Positions 49,738 to 59,520 of a stretch of DNA of 64,000 bases are shown one piece after another. A model generated the notes under the pieces. The model searched no databases. It was not told the origin of the DNA and worked only from the letters and a program-made list of their open reading frames with translations. Where the stretch lies: contig NZ_CABFKH010000002.1 in assembly GCF_901764975.1 (NCBI RefSeq), forward strand, positions 244,906 to 308,905. Reading direction: 5' to 3'. The position numbers and the translations under genes were made by a program. Numbering within the stretch: the stretch's first letter is position 1; each line of letters opens with the position of its first letter. This DNA is from Actinobacillus indolicus (GTDB taxonomy: Bacteria; Pseudomonadota; Gammaproteobacteria; Enterobacterales; Pasteurellaceae).

Positions 49738-49769
49738 TCAAAGAAAGAATACAACAGGATAAATCATTT

Positions 49770-51863
49770 ATGTGGAAAAAAACCGTTTTAGCTCTCTTTA
49801 TCGCTAGCCCTTCTCTCTGGGCAAATCAGACACCGACATCTAAAATGTATAATGAAGCCGAAGTACAACAACTTAAACAAGAGTGGCTTCACCAAATACA
49901 ACAAGATGAAAAGATCCGTCAAACACAACGTGAAAATTTTCTTCAATTTGAATCGCTACTGCAAACAGCCGAACGCTCAAGTACGCTCTCAGCCCCCATA
50001 TTAACCATTATCAACCAGCTCCAAACAATACTCAATGGCTATCCATTGCAAGAAGAAATGGCTTGGGCATTGCTGAAAGCCAAAATGAAAGCCAATCAGG
50101 CAACAGTTGATGAAATCAGTCAATTTGTAAATCAATATCCAAATACCGCTAAACGAAATAAGTTAAGCCAACGCCCTATTGAAATACTTTACCAACAGCA
50201 GAAATGGGCGGAATTAGTAGAATACAGTAAAAAAATCACGACGGATGGTGTAGAAAACCAATGTAAAGTACTTGGCACTCAATATCAGCTACTCGCAGAG
50301 CAACTTCAACCGAATCCCGAAGCGGAACAAGCAGGTAATAGCTCTGCAACAACATCAGTTGAAATGGATCAACTCATTGCTCAATTTGAACAACTTTGGC
50401 TTACTCAAAGCAGTTTACCTTCCTCCTGTGCTGGATTAGAAGCCTATTGGCGTGATAAAGGGTTAAAAACTGTTGAAAAAGTAAAGCAGAAAGTACTCAA
50501 CTTATTTTCATCTGAAAATAAAACGGCACTGAATGATCTTATTGCCAATAACCAAGATACAGAATTAGGTATATGGTTAAATGAAGTTCAAAAACTGCTA
50601 GATAACCCAAGCTATTTGCAAAATTTTGCTGAGAACCAACCGCTTGCCAGCCAAAATAAACAGCTTGTTGCTTCCAGTTTTGCCAAATTTATCCGCACTT
50701 TGCCTGAACAGATGGAAAAACCTGATTTTTCTCGCTATCAAACTTGGGCAGAGAAATGGCAACTCACGCCTGAAGAATTAAACACATGGAAAATCAGTTT
50801 TATCAGTCGATTATTTGATAATAACGACCCGATTTTCCAATTATGGAGAGACGATCAACTCAAAACCTTAAAAGCCGACAATCTTACCGAACGCCGTTTA
50901 CGTATGGCAATTTGGCAAAAAAGCGATCTTAAAGAGTGGCTTGATATTCTCAGTGACGAAGGCAAAGCGAAAGTTGAGTGGCGATATTGGCTTGCGAAGT
51001 CCTACCCTGCACTTCAACAAAACTTACTGACTGAACTCGCCAAAGAGCGTGGATTCTATCCAATGCTTGCTGCACAAGCGCTTGGAAAAGCCTATCAACC
51101 GACGTTACCTGAAACACTCTCGCTTACGGAGAGCCAACTTGCTTCTTTTAAGCCACAGCTTGATCGCATTACAGAATTACGTGAATTAAAACGCTTTAGT
51201 CAAGCAAGACTTGCTTGGATTGACTTATTACAAGCGGTCAGTTTTGATGAAAAAATTGCATTAAGTGCCTTTGCATTAAAACAGGATTGGTATGACTTAA
51301 GTGTCGAAGGCACAATTCAAGCAAAGGCGTGGGATTATTTACCACTTCGCTTACCGAATGCTTATTCCGATTGGTTTGATCTTAACCTAAAAGATAAATC
51401 GATTACAAAAACCTTTGCCATGTCGATTGCTCGCCAAGAAAGTGCATGGAATTTCCAAGCTCGCTCTCATGCTAATGCGGTTGGATTAATGCAAATGCTC
51501 CCTACAACTGCAAGCCAAACGGCTAAAGAGAGCCAATTAGTCTATGCGGGAGAAAGAGATCTAACCGATCCCTTTAAAAATATTATGTTAGGCACAGCCC
51601 ATTTGGCTGAACTTAATGCCAAATATCCGAACAATCGAATCTTGATTGCATCAGCCTATAATGCAGGCCCACATCGTGTCGTTCGCTGGTTAGAAAGAGC
51701 AAATGGCACACTCTCCATGGATGAATTTATTGCTTCTATCCCCTTTTTAGAAACCCGTGGCTATGTGCAAAATGTATTGGCTTACGACTATTACTATCAG
51801 CTGTTACAAGGAAATAAAAATCTGATGATGTTTACGAAAGAAGAGCTGGAGCGGAAATATTAA
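49770..51863 (+). CDS. slt: soluble lytic murein transglycosylase
   Basis: Periplasmic exo-lytic transglycosylase that cleaves peptidoglycan glycan strands to 1,6-anhydro-muropeptides. The 697-aa product starts with a Sec signal peptide (cut near residue 19, LWAN), then the long alpha-helical superhelix typical of Slt70 (residues ~30-450), a linker domain, and a C-terminal catalytic domain. The catalytic glutamate is E557 in ARQESAW; HANAVGLMQMLPTTA and ASAYNAGPHRV follow. E. coli Slt70 is 645 aa. Confidence 0.95.
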   Translation: MWKKTVLALFIASPSLWANQTPTSKMYNEAEVQQLKQEWLHQIQQDEKIRQTQRENFLQFESLLQTAERSSTLSAPILTIINQLQTILNGYPLQEEMAWALLKAKMKANQATVDEISQFVNQYPNTAKRNKLSQRPIEILYQQQKWAELVEYSKKITTDGVENQCKVLGTQYQLLAEQLQPNPEAEQAGNSSATTSVEMDQLIAQFEQLWLTQSSLPSSCAGLEAYWRDKGLKTVEKVKQKVLNLFSSENKTALNDLIANNQDTELGIWLNEVQKLLDNPSYLQNFAENQPLASQNKQLVASSFAKFIRTLPEQMEKPDFSRYQTWAEKWQLTPEELNTWKISFISRLFDNNDPIFQLWRDDQLKTLKADNLTERRLRMAIWQKSDLKEWLDILSDEGKAKVEWRYWLAKSYPALQQNLLTELAKERGFYPMLAAQALGKAYQPTLPETLSLTESQLASFKPQLDRITELRELKRFSQARLAWIDLLQAVSFDEKIALSAFALKQDWYDLSVEGTIQAKAWDYLPLRLPNAYSDWFDLNLKDKSITKTFAMSIARQESAWNFQARSHANAVGLMQMLPTTASQTAKESQLVYAGERDLTDPFKNIMLGTAHLAELNAKYPNNRILIASAYNAGPHRVVRWLERANGTLSMDEFIASIPFLETRGYVQNVLAYDYYYQLLQGNKNLMMFTKEELERKY

Positions 51864-51866
51864 AAC

Positions 51867-51892
51867 AAAACGGACGCATAAGCGTCCGTTTT
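51867..51892 (+). terminator. slt terminator
   Basis: AAAACGGACGC (51867-51877) pairs with GCGTCCGTTTT (51882-51892), loop ATAA. Confidence 0.9.
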
Positions 51893-51898
51893 CACATC

Positions 51899-51956
51899 AC
51901 AAGCGGTCTGTTTAATCCCAAAATTTACAAAATTTTTCTCTAATCCGACCGCTTGG
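51899..51956. repeat. inverted uptake pair between slt and glgP
   Basis: ACAAGCGGTC (51899-51908) and GACCGCTTG (51947-51955) face each other across an AT-rich spacer between convergent genes. It may assist termination of glgP. Confidence 0.7.
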
Positions 51957-51968
51957 GTAATTTAAAAA

Positions 51969-54479
51969 TTACTTAATAATCAGTAATTTACTCGTATCAC
52001 TCATCATTTCTGCCACTTTAGGCTGAGAAGATAATTGCGTTTCGTTCATTGGCTCAATTTTCCAAATGTCTTTCGCATAATCTAATACAGAACGGTCTGA
52101 TGAGAAGTAACCCATATTCGCAATATTGATGATCGCAGAACGTGTCCACGCTTTTTTATTGCGGAAATACTCTGCCACTTTCTCTTGGGTATCAATGTAG
52201 CTACGGAAATCTGCACAGGCTTGATAGTAGTCACCAGATGAGAGGAGCAACTCTTGATAACGGTATGGATCTTCTGGTGAGAATTTACCGTTTAAGATTT
52301 GAGAAATCGCTTCGTTTAATTCCGCATCTTTTTCGTAGTAGTGATATGGTGAGTAGCCATTGCGACGTAACTCTTCTACTTGTTCTACGGTGTTACCGAA
52401 GATAAAGATGTTGTCGTTACCTACACGATCTAAAATTTCCACGTTTGCACCATCAAGCGTACCAATTGTCAATGCACCGTTTAGGGCAAATTTCATATTT
52501 GATGTACCTGATGCTTCTGTACCAGCAAGGGAAATTTGCTCAGACACATCTGCTGCTGGAATAATTAATTGTGCAAGGCTTACGCTGTAATTCGGGATAA
52601 AGACGACTTTGATTAAATCACGAATACGGCTGTCGTTGTTGATCACGTTTGCAACATCGTTGATTAAACGAATCACTTTTTTCGCTGCATAGTAAGCACT
52701 TGCCGCTTTACCTGCAAAGATAAAGACGCGTGGCTGCCAATCTGCAATTGGGTTTCTTAAAATGCGGTTGTAGTGAGCAATGATGTGTAACACATTTAAT
52801 TGCTGACGTTTGTATTTGTGGATACGTTTAATCTGAACGTCAAAAATCGCTTCAGGGTTGAGCTTAATGCCTTGAGTTTGTTCTACATAAGCGGCGAGTT
52901 TACGTTTATTTTCTACTTTCACTGCTGCCACTTCTGCTTGGACGTCTGCGTCATCAACAAAAGCGTTGAACTTGTCTAACTGAGTTAAATCGGTACGCCA
53001 TTCTTTGCCAATGCGTTTATCTAAAATCGCAGCAAGTCCAGGGTTAGCGATATGAATCCAACGACGTGGGGTAACACCATTTGTTACGTTGGTGAAGCGA
53101 TCTGGATAGATCTTCGCAAAGTCCGCAAAGATAGATTCCACCATTAAGTCTGAGTGAATTTTGGCTACGCCATTGACTTTACCTGATGCAATCACCGCTA
53201 ACCACGCCATACGAATACGACGGTCGCCGTTTTCATCGATGATAGATACTCGGCGAATAAGATCTTCATCACCAGGGAATTTTTCACGAACTTCTTGTAA
53301 GAACCAGTCGTTGATTTCAAAAATAATTTGTAAGTGACGCGGTAAGATACGAGCTACCATTTCTACCGGCCACGTTTCTAATGCTTCACTCATTAAAGTG
53401 TGGTTGGTGTAGAAGAAGACTTTGCGCGTTGTATTCCACGCTTGTTCCCAGCTATAACCTTTTTCGTCAATTAAAATACGCATTAACTCAGGAATAGCAA
53501 GGGTTGGGTGGGTGTCATTAAGGTGGATAGCCACTTTTTCAGCGAGATTTAGGCAAGAGCCTGATTCCACTTCGTGACGGCGAACGATATCTTGTACAGA
53601 CGCAGAGCAAAGGAAATATTCTTGACGTAAACGTAACTCACGACCATTGTAAGTTGAGTCGTCAGGATAAAGCACTCGAGACACGTTTTCTGAGCTATTT
53701 TGTTGGCTCATTGCGGCAAAATAGTCACCACGGTTAAAGTCTGCTAAACCAAATAGTTTTTCCCCTGCGTGTGCAGACCATAGACGTAAGCTGTTGGTTG
53801 CCGTGGTTTCAAAACCAGGGATAAGTTGGTCATGGGCTTGAGCGATGATCTCTTCATCTGGTTGCCATACCGTTTTTTTACCCTCTTGCCACGTTTTCCC
53901 CCCGAAACGTACAGGGAATTTTTTACTTGAACGTAAATAAGGCCATGCAAATTCGTTTTCTAACCAATAATCTGGGTGCTCAACTTGCTCACCGTTTTTG
54001 ATCTCTTGGCGGAACATACCATATTCATAACGAATACCGTAACCAATCGCAGGAATCTTCATTGCTGCAAGGCTATCCATATAACACGCCGCTAAACGAC
54101 CTAAGCCACCATTACCTAAACCAGGATCACCTTCTTCGTTAATAATGTCTTCAATATCTTGGCCTAATTCATCTAAGGCTGCACGAATTAAATCATAAAC
54201 ACCCTCAGCAATCATGGCATTACTGAAGGTTCTTCCCATTAAAAACTCCATAGAAAGATAATAGACACGACGGCTTGTGTTTGCCGCTTGGCTACGACGC
54301 GTTTGTAACCAAGATTCCGTAGAAAGGTCACGCACAACACGCAATGCCGCATTTAACCAGTTACGTTTACTTGCTTCACGCGGTTCTACACCAAGAGCAA
54401 AAACAAGTTTATGTAAAATCGCATTTTTGACATTTTGAATATTCTCTGGACTAAGATTAATTGGCTGTGTATTTGCCAT
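51969..54479 (-). CDS. glgP: glycogen/starch/alpha-glucan phosphorylase
   Basis: PLP-dependent enzyme releasing glucose 1-phosphate from alpha-1,4-glucans. The 836-aa product has [26 protein letters not shown], and the PLP-lysine motif [12 protein letters not shown] with K663. Length fits bacterial GlgP (815-840 aa). The rest of the glycogen operon is not here, so the gene stands alone; MalP-type use of maltodextrins is an alternative. A weak minus-strand promoter (TTGTAA-17-TTTATC) lies about 40 bp upstream, and a 10-bp direct repeat (AAGTAAGATA) lies at 54492 and 54504. Confidence 0.93.
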   Translation of the reverse strand: MANTQPINLSPENIQNVKNAILHKLVFALGVEPREASKRNWLNAALRVVRDLSTESWLQTRRSQAANTSRRVYYLSMEFLMGRTFSNAMIAEGVYDLIRAALDELGQDIEDIINEEGDPGLGNGGLGRLAACYMDSLAAMKIPAIGYGIRYEYGMFRQEIKNGEQVEHPDYWLENEFAWPYLRSSKKFPVRFGGKTWQEGKKTVWQPDEEIIAQAHDQLIPGFETTATNSLRLWSAHAGEKLFGLADFNRGDYFAAMSQQNSSENVSRVLYPDDSTYNGRELRLRQEYFLCSASVQDIVRRHEVESGSCLNLAEKVAIHLNDTHPTLAIPELMRILIDEKGYSWEQAWNTTRKVFFYTNHTLMSEALETWPVEMVARILPRHLQIIFEINDWFLQEVREKFPGDEDLIRRVSIIDENGDRRIRMAWLAVIASGKVNGVAKIHSDLMVESIFADFAKIYPDRFTNVTNGVTPRRWIHIANPGLAAILDKRIGKEWRTDLTQLDKFNAFVDDADVQAEVAAVKVENKRKLAAYVEQTQGIKLNPEAIFDVQIKRIHKYKRQQLNVLHIIAHYNRILRNPIADWQPRVFIFAGKAASAYYAAKKVIRLINDVANVINNDSRIRDLIKVVFIPNYSVSLAQLIIPAADVSEQISLAGTEASGTSNMKFALNGALTIGTLDGANVEILDRVGNDNIFIFGNTVEQVEELRRNGYSPYHYYEKDAELNEAISQILNGKFSPEDPYRYQELLLSSGDYYQACADFRSYIDTQEKVAEYFRNKKAWTRSAIINIANMGYFSSDRSVLDYAKDIWKIEPMNETQLSSQPKVAEMMSDTSKLLIIK

Positions 54480-54627
54480 TGCTAACTCCCTAAGTAAGAT
54501 ACAAAGTAAGATAAAAAGAAAATGGTGATATTTTACAATAACTTTGGCGACTTTATTAACAAATTACGCAAAATTACTTTACGTTACTTAATTATACTGA
54601 TGAAAAAGTGAAAAAAATGAAACAGTA

Positions 54628-54656
54628 TTTGATTTTTGCTCAAAATTAATTAGAAT
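54628..54656 (+). promoter_or_regulatory. rplY promoter
   Basis: TTTGAT (54628-54633) and TAGAAT (54651-54656) are 17 bp apart. The predicted start near 54663 gives a leader of about 100 bases. Confidence 0.5.
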
Positions 54657-54663
54657 ACGCACT

Positions 54664-54745
54664 CGGTTTTTTAACCGTCAAATTTAGGGAAATAGCTGGG
54701 TCGCCTGCTATTTTTAAATCAATGGAACCTTAGGTTCCCTTTTTA
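54664..54745 (+). promoter_or_regulatory. rplY leader with three hairpins
   Basis: The leader folds into CGGTT/AACCG (54664-54668, 54673-54677), AAATAGC/GCTATTT (54690-54696, 54707-54713) and GGAACC/GGTTCC (54724-54729, 54733-54738). The last is followed by CTTTTTATTT, so it looks like an intrinsic terminator 25 bases before the start codon. A regulated leader is likely, since autogenous control of rplY by L25 is known in E. coli. Confidence 0.6.
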
Positions 54746-54762
54746 TTTATGAGAATTTAATT

Positions 54763-55050
54763 ATGTCATTCAAATTTGAAGCTGAAGTTCGTTCGGCGCA
54801 AGGTAAGGGTGCGAGCCGCCGCCTGCGTCACAATGGTCAAGTTCCTGCGATCATCTACGGTGGTAAAGCAGAAGCTGTGTCAATCATTTTAGACCACGAT
54901 AAAGTAAACAACGCACAAGTACACGATGCGTTCTATAACGAAGTTTTAACTATCGTTGTTGCGGGTAAAGAAGAGCAAGTAAAAGTACAAGCGATTCAAC
55001 GTCACCCAACTAAACCAAAACTTGTTCACTTAGACTTCAAACGCGTTTAA
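54763..55050 (+). CDS. rplY: 50S ribosomal protein L25
   Basis: Short-form bL25, which binds 5S rRNA in the 50S subunit. The 95-aa product starts [20 protein letters not shown] and has the [16 protein letters not shown] 5S-binding region. It matches the E. coli L25 length (94 aa), not the longer CTC form. It has no strong purine-rich ribosome binding site (GAGAATTTAATT), as seen for E. coli rplY. A long leader precedes it. Confidence 0.96.
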   Translation: MSFKFEAEVRSAQGKGASRRLRHNGQVPAIIYGGKAEAVSIILDHDKVNNAQVHDAFYNEVLTIVVAGKEEQVKVQAIQRHPTKPKLVHLDFKRV

Positions 55051-55058
55051 GAGAAACG

Positions 55059-55084
55059 AAAACCCACTGAATAGTGGGTTTTTT
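55059..55084. terminator. rplY terminator
   Basis: AAAACCCACT (55059-55068) pairs with AGTGGGTTTT (55073-55082), loop GAAT, followed by T. It also serves the converging wecC. Confidence 0.93.
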
Positions 55085-55085
55085 G

Positions 55086-56366
55086 TTATCTATTCAATGA
55101 AGAAATCCCTTTGGTATCAATTAATATCGCCTTTTCTATTTTTTTCCAATCTATATCTTTAAAAGGTTTATGATCAATCAAGATCACGAGAATATCCATC
55201 TCTTCTAAAATACTTTCTAAATCAGCTAATTGTGCATTTTCCTTTAACTCTTCAGGTAAATGCTGAATATTCGGCTCTACCACCCAAATTTGATTTGGGT
55301 AAGTTGTTGCTAATTGTTGGGTAATTTTAAGCGCAGGGCTTTCTCTTAAATCATCAATATCTGCTTTAAATGCTAATCCTAAACAGCCGATTTTTATCTT
55401 TTGAATAGATTTTGTTGGATTTGCTTTTAAGTGATCAATAACCGCTTGATTAACCTTATTTATCACCCATTCTGATTTGCTATCATTCACATCTCGAGCG
55501 GTTTTAATCAGCTTTGCTGTTTCAGGGGATTTACTGACAATAAACCAAGGATCAACCGCGATACAGTGCCCACCAACACCACAGCCTGCTTGTAAAATAT
55601 TGACTCTTGGATGGCGATTAGCAAGGGTAATTAATTCCCAAACATTAATATCCAATTCATCACAAATCATTGAGATTTCATTAGCAAAGGCAATATTCAC
55701 ATCTCGAAAGGCGTTTTCAGTCAGCTTGCACATCTCAGCAGTACGGCTATTTGCAACAAAACATTCGCCTTTGACAAATTTTTTATACAATTTTACCGCT
55801 TGTTCTGAACACCTTGATGTCATTCCGCCAATAATTCGATCATTATCAACGATCTCTTGCAGAATCTTCCCTGGTAACACACGTTCAGGGCAATAGGCAA
55901 TGCGAATATCTGAATTATCGCCGACTTGTTGTGGAAAAGTTAAATCTGGACGGGCTTCTGCCAACTTATTTGCGAAATATTCGGTTGTTCCCACAGGTAC
56001 GGTGGACTCTAAAATAATCAGATTTCCTTTTGCTAAAACAGGCGCAATAGCACGACTTGCCGATTCAATATAAGTTAAATCAGCTTGTTGAGTATGATGA
56101 TTAAATGGGGTTGGAACAGCAATTAAAAAAACATCTGCCGCATCAGGCGTTATTTGAGCGGTCAATAAATTCTGCTCAACACTCTGCTTTAAAGCAATCT
56201 CTAATCCAGGTTCGAGGATATGAAGCTGACCTTGATTAACCCGAGCAACAACATCTGGGTTTATATCAATACCTGTTACTTTCACTCCTGTCTGAGCAAA
56301 CGCAACAGCCGTAGGTAAACCGATATAACCTAAACCGATGACAGAAATATGGTTAAATTGCGGCAC
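55086..56366 (-). CDS. wecC: UDP-N-acetyl-D-mannosamine dehydrogenase
   Basis: Oxidises UDP-ManNAc to UDP-ManNAcA with two NAD+, for enterobacterial common antigen or ManNAcA-containing capsule. The 426-aa product has the Rossmann motif VIGLGYIGLP at 9-18, ENAFRDVNIAFANE, and the catalytic cysteine motif AGCGVGGHCIAVDPWF. Its start codon is GTG (56366), with AAGGA 8 bases upstream; no ATG is available. It follows wecB by 4 bases. No other antigen or capsule genes are nearby. Confidence 0.93.
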   Translation of the reverse strand: MPQFNHISVIGLGYIGLPTAVAFAQTGVKVTGIDINPDVVARVNQGQLHILEPGLEIALKQSVEQNLLTAQITPDAADVFLIAVPTPFNHHTQQADLTYIESASRAIAPVLAKGNLIILESTVPVGTTEYFANKLAEARPDLTFPQQVGDNSDIRIAYCPERVLPGKILQEIVDNDRIIGGMTSRCSEQAVKLYKKFVKGECFVANSRTAEMCKLTENAFRDVNIAFANEISMICDELDINVWELITLANRHPRVNILQAGCGVGGHCIAVDPWFIVSKSPETAKLIKTARDVNDSKSEWVINKVNQAVIDHLKANPTKSIQKIKIGCLGLAFKADIDDLRESPALKITQQLATTYPNQIWVVEPNIQHLPEELKENAQLADLESILEEMDILVILIDHKPFKDIDWKKIEKAILIDTKGISSLNR

Positions 56367-56370
56367 GAGA

Positions 56371-57489
56371 TTATCCTTTATTATGTTGAAAAATATCTAA
56401 AATCTGTTTTGCCGCTTGGCCATTACCATAAGGATTATATATTTTAGACATGGATAAATAGGCTTCTTGATTTTCTAATAATAAAGACACTTGCTCTACA
56501 ATAGAGTCCTTTGATGTTCCTACTAACTTGATATTACCTGATGCTAATGCATCTAAGCGTTCTGTGATATCACGCATCACTAATACAGCTTTGCCTAAAG
56601 CTGGAGCTTCTTCTTGCACGCCGCCAGAATCCGTTAAAATAAAATAAGCATTATCCATTAAATAAACAAAACTCAAATAATCCTGTGGTTCAATCAAATA
56701 AATATTGGGGATATTTGCTAGTAATCTATTTACAGGTTCAAGGACATTTGGGTTTAAATGTACTGGAAAGACAAATTGAATATGTGGATATTTGTTGGCT
56801 AATTGTAAAATGGCTTGGCAAATATTTTCAAAGGATTTGCCAAAATTTTCACGGCGATGCCCTGTTATCAGAATAAATTTTTTATTTTGTAAATAAGAAA
56901 ACTTTTCATGTAGTTGCTGAGATAAACTAACATCTTGTGTTAATTTTTCTTTAATAAAAAATAAAGCATCAATAACGGTATTCCCTGTCACATAAATCTG
57001 TTCAGCAGGAATATTTTCTCGTAATAAATTTAATTTAGCATATTCTGTTGGCGCAAAATGATAATCGGCTAATACCGATGTCAGTTTTCTATTTCCTTCT
57101 TCTGGAAATGGAGAATAGAGATTTCCTGTTCTTAAGCCCGCTTCAATATGTGCAATTTTAATTTTATGGTAATAAGCGGATAAAGAGACGGCAAATGTCG
57201 TGGTGGTGTCACCATGAACGAAAATCACATTAGGTTGATAACTTTCTAAAATAGGTTGAATTTGAACTAAAATATCAGAGGTTAATTCAGACAAAGTCTG
57301 TTTATTACTCATGACATTCAGATCGTAATCTGGTTTTATATTAAAAAGCGCTAAAACTTGATCAAGAATTTGGCGATGTTGTGCTGTGACACACACTTTA
57401 AAATCTAACGCTCTTTTTTGAAATTCTTTAATCAAAGGAGCCATTTTTATCGCTTCTGGACGTGTACCAAAAACAATAAGAGATTTCAT
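56371..57489 (-). CDS. wecB: UDP-N-acetylglucosamine 2-epimerase (non-hydrolysing)
   Basis: Converts UDP-GlcNAc to UDP-ManNAc, the substrate for WecC. The 372-aa product has FGTRPEAIKMAPLI at the start, HGDTTTTFAVSL, HIEAGLRTGNLYSPFPEEGNR, the HRRENFGK motif and DSGGVQEEAP, all hallmarks of the family. Length matches E. coli WecB (376). It forms a tight pair with wecC. The gene is more AT-rich than its neighbours by eye. Confidence 0.95.
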   Translation of the reverse strand: MKSLIVFGTRPEAIKMAPLIKEFQKRALDFKVCVTAQHRQILDQVLALFNIKPDYDLNVMSNKQTLSELTSDILVQIQPILESYQPNVIFVHGDTTTTFAVSLSAYYHKIKIAHIEAGLRTGNLYSPFPEEGNRKLTSVLADYHFAPTEYAKLNLLRENIPAEQIYVTGNTVIDALFFIKEKLTQDVSLSQQLHEKFSYLQNKKFILITGHRRENFGKSFENICQAILQLANKYPHIQFVFPVHLNPNVLEPVNRLLANIPNIYLIEPQDYLSFVYLMDNAYFILTDSGGVQEEAPALGKAVLVMRDITERLDALASGNIKLVGTSKDSIVEQVSLLLENQEAYLSMSKIYNPYGNGQAAKQILDIFQHNKG

Positions 57490-57513
57490 AAAACCCGCCT
57501 AATTCTTAATAAG

Positions 57514-57554
57514 AAAAATCCTCACTTTACTCGTAGTCAAAGAGAAATGAGGAT
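57514..57554 (-). terminator. bamE terminator
   Basis: On the minus strand ATCCTCA and TGAGGAT (plus 57548-57554 and 57518-57524) pair, followed by five U. It lies after the bamE stop and before wecB. Confidence 0.6.
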
Positions 57555-57588
57555 ATTTTAAATAAAATATATATTCTACAATTTACTG

Positions 57589-57930
57589 CTATTCTGCTTC
57601 TGTGAGTGGTTTATCTAATTGCACATTACTCACTAAGCCTTTTTTATCAAAATGAACGAACAATGTACGTTGAACAGGCTCCTCGTGACCTTTACGTAAA
57701 ATAAATACATAACTCCAACGATCTTGAGCAAATGAATCTCTTAACATCGGTGTACCAAGTAAGTATTGTACTTGTTCTTTATTCATACCAACTTTAAGTT
57801 GATCAATTTTATCTTGTTCTAAATAGTTACCTTGTGGCACATCAATACGATAAACGACTTTTTTTACCGTAGAACAAGCCGTTACACCTAAAGCAAGTAG
57901 TAATACTGCAACAAGAGATTTCATTTTCAT
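57589..57930 (-). CDS. bamE: outer membrane assembly lipoprotein BamE
   Basis: Small lipoprotein of the BAM complex, which inserts beta-barrels into the outer membrane. The 113-aa product has a lipoprotein signal with the lipobox LGVTACS and modified C19, then the BamE fold: VYRIDVPQGNYLEQDKIDQL, VGMNKEQVQYLLGTPML and WSYVFILRKG. Both M1 and M3 could start it; AGGAAGG spacing favours M1. E. coli BamE is 113 aa. It is followed by a terminator. Confidence 0.95.
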   Translation of the reverse strand: MKMKSLVAVLLLALGVTACSTVKKVVYRIDVPQGNYLEQDKIDQLKVGMNKEQVQYLLGTPMLRDSFAQDRWSYVFILRKGHEEPVQRTLFVHFDKKGLVSNVQLDKPLTEAE

Positions 57931-57990
57931 AGCGATAACCTTCCTCTTTAAATTTTTGGCGATTATACCGAAATCGCCGATAAAATGTCA

Positions 57991-58992
57991 TTATTTATTA
58001 CGTTCTAATTGATCACGTAAATTTGCAGGCAATCCTTTGATTGTCAAAGTATCATTTAGTTCATCCCAAATAATACGTTGAGATAATAATTCAGCGTCAA
58101 AACTGATCGTCACCCCTTTTCCTGAACCTGAGTATTTGGTTAAGGTTTTTAACGCATTACGCACAGGCGGAATACTTTCTTCTAAGCCGTACTCTTGTTG
58201 CTCGGCAAAGTCAGCAAAATCAATCTCTTTTAAGGTTGGCATTGACGCCGATAATTCGCTGATCGCAATTTCTTCCCCACTATTGATTTGCCCTTTACAG
58301 TACTCAAACACCTGCTTTTTGACCACTTGAGTTTGGTTGCTGTCTAACTCGCCTTGTTCACAATAATCACTCACCGCTTGAAGCAACGTTTGATTTTGCA
58401 CCTGCGGATTTAATCCTTCTTCAGCCCCTAAAAAGTCCATAAAGAAATCGGCAACTTTACGCCCAACACGCCCTTTAATAAAGGTTAAATAGCGGTTAGA
58501 TTGTGCATTATGTTTGAGTTCAGTCAGGTTGATACGGCAAGCAATATCATATTGTGTAATATCAAGATATTCTGTGCGTTTCACCTCCAATTTATCATCA
58601 ACCAACATAGACGCACGGCTATCAATTAATGCGATAAAGAGATATTCCGTCGCTAAAAAGGTATAACGGCAAAGGATAAAAGTTCCACCCGAAGCAAAAG
58701 GATATTTGACTAATTCTGTCGCTAACATTTTTGCACAGCTATGGCTAAAAGGCAGAAACTCACTTTCGCCTTCTAACAAGCGGTTTAATTGTTGTGCAAA
58801 AATGGACTCAGACTGAAATATGCCATAGGCTTTCGCTTTATTTTGATAGGCTTGATGTAGTTGCAACATCATCTGTTCAGCTTCAGGGCTGATCGCAAGT
58901 AGATCTTCGCGTAAAACCGTATGAAGTTCAGCGGTTTCCCCTGGCGTTTGTTGAAGTTGGTGTAAAACAATTTCGGTAACGTTAATGCTCAT
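57991..58992 (-). CDS. yejK: nucleoid-associated protein YejK (NdpA)
   Basis: Nucleoid-associated protein of the 37-kDa NdpA family; its E. coli homologue binds the nucleoid and affects topoisomerases. From the family start [13 protein letters not shown] at 58992 it is 333 aa (E. coli 335). Conserved segments include [18 protein letters not shown] and [19 protein letters not shown]. The frame extends 31 codons upstream, but that part holds an uptake sequence and reads across the divergent promoter. It lies opposite ridA. Confidence 0.93.
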   Translation of the reverse strand: MSINVTEIVLHQLQQTPGETAELHTVLREDLLAISPEAEQMMLQLHQAYQNKAKAYGIFQSESIFAQQLNRLLEGESEFLPFSHSCAKMLATELVKYPFASGGTFILCRYTFLATEYLFIALIDSRASMLVDDKLEVKRTEYLDITQYDIACRINLTELKHNAQSNRYLTFIKGRVGRKVADFFMDFLGAEEGLNPQVQNQTLLQAVSDYCEQGELDSNQTQVVKKQVFEYCKGQINSGEEIAISELSASMPTLKEIDFADFAEQQEYGLEESIPPVRNALKTLTKYSGSGKGVTISFDAELLSQRIIWDELNDTLTIKGLPANLRDQLERNK

Positions 58993-59127
58993 TATGTTCT
59001 CACAAGCGGGTAGTTTTAAATGAAAAAATGTAAATCCTAATAGTTGGCTATTATAACTATTTACAAACCACAAAAAAACTTTCAAACTCTCAATGTCGAA
59101 TTTAATTTATTTCACAAGGAGATTTTT

Positions 59128-59517
59128 ATGACAACAGTTATTCATACCGAAAATGCCCCAAAAGCAATCGGGCCTTATGTACAAGCAGTTGATTTAGGCA
59201 ATTTAGTGTTCACATCAGGGCAAATTCCTGTTAATCCACAAACAGGCGAAGTCCCAGCTGATATCAAAGCTCAAGCTCGTCAATCCCTTGAAAATGTGAA
59301 AGCAATCATTGAACAAGCGGGTTTATCTGTGGCAGATATTGTAAAAACCACCGTATTTGTGAAAGATCTCAATGATTTTGCTACGGTAAATGCCGAATAT
59401 GAAGCCTTTTTCCGTGAAAACCATCACCCAAATTTCCCTGCTCGTTCTTGTGTCGAAGTCGCACGTTTACCCAAAGATGTTGGCATTGAGATTGAAGCGA
59501 TTGCCGTGAGAAAATAA
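59128..59517 (+). CDS. ridA: 2-iminobutanoate/2-iminopropanoate deaminase
   Basis: Hydrolyses reactive enamine/imine intermediates made by PLP enzymes, for example threonine dehydratase and the serine deaminase family products. The 129-aa product starts [17 protein letters not shown] and has [25 protein letters not shown], and the family signature [19 protein letters not shown] with the arginine. Length equals E. coli RidA (128). An upstream in-frame extension was rejected, since AAGGAG precedes 59128. It is 3 bases before pgeF. Confidence 0.95.
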   Translation: MTTVIHTENAPKAIGPYVQAVDLGNLVFTSGQIPVNPQTGEVPADIKAQARQSLENVKAIIEQAGLSVADIVKTTVFVKDLNDFATVNAEYEAFFRENHHPNFPARSCVEVARLPKDVGIEIEAIAVRK

Positions 59518-59520
59518 GCA

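Noticed and set aside
58993..59085. N-terminal extension of yejK
   Set aside because: It contains an uptake sequence and overlaps the ridA promoter; family members start at MSINVTEI.
59044..59127. N-terminal extension of ridA
   Set aside because: A good AAGGAG site and the family start lie at 59128; the extension overlaps the divergent yejK leader.
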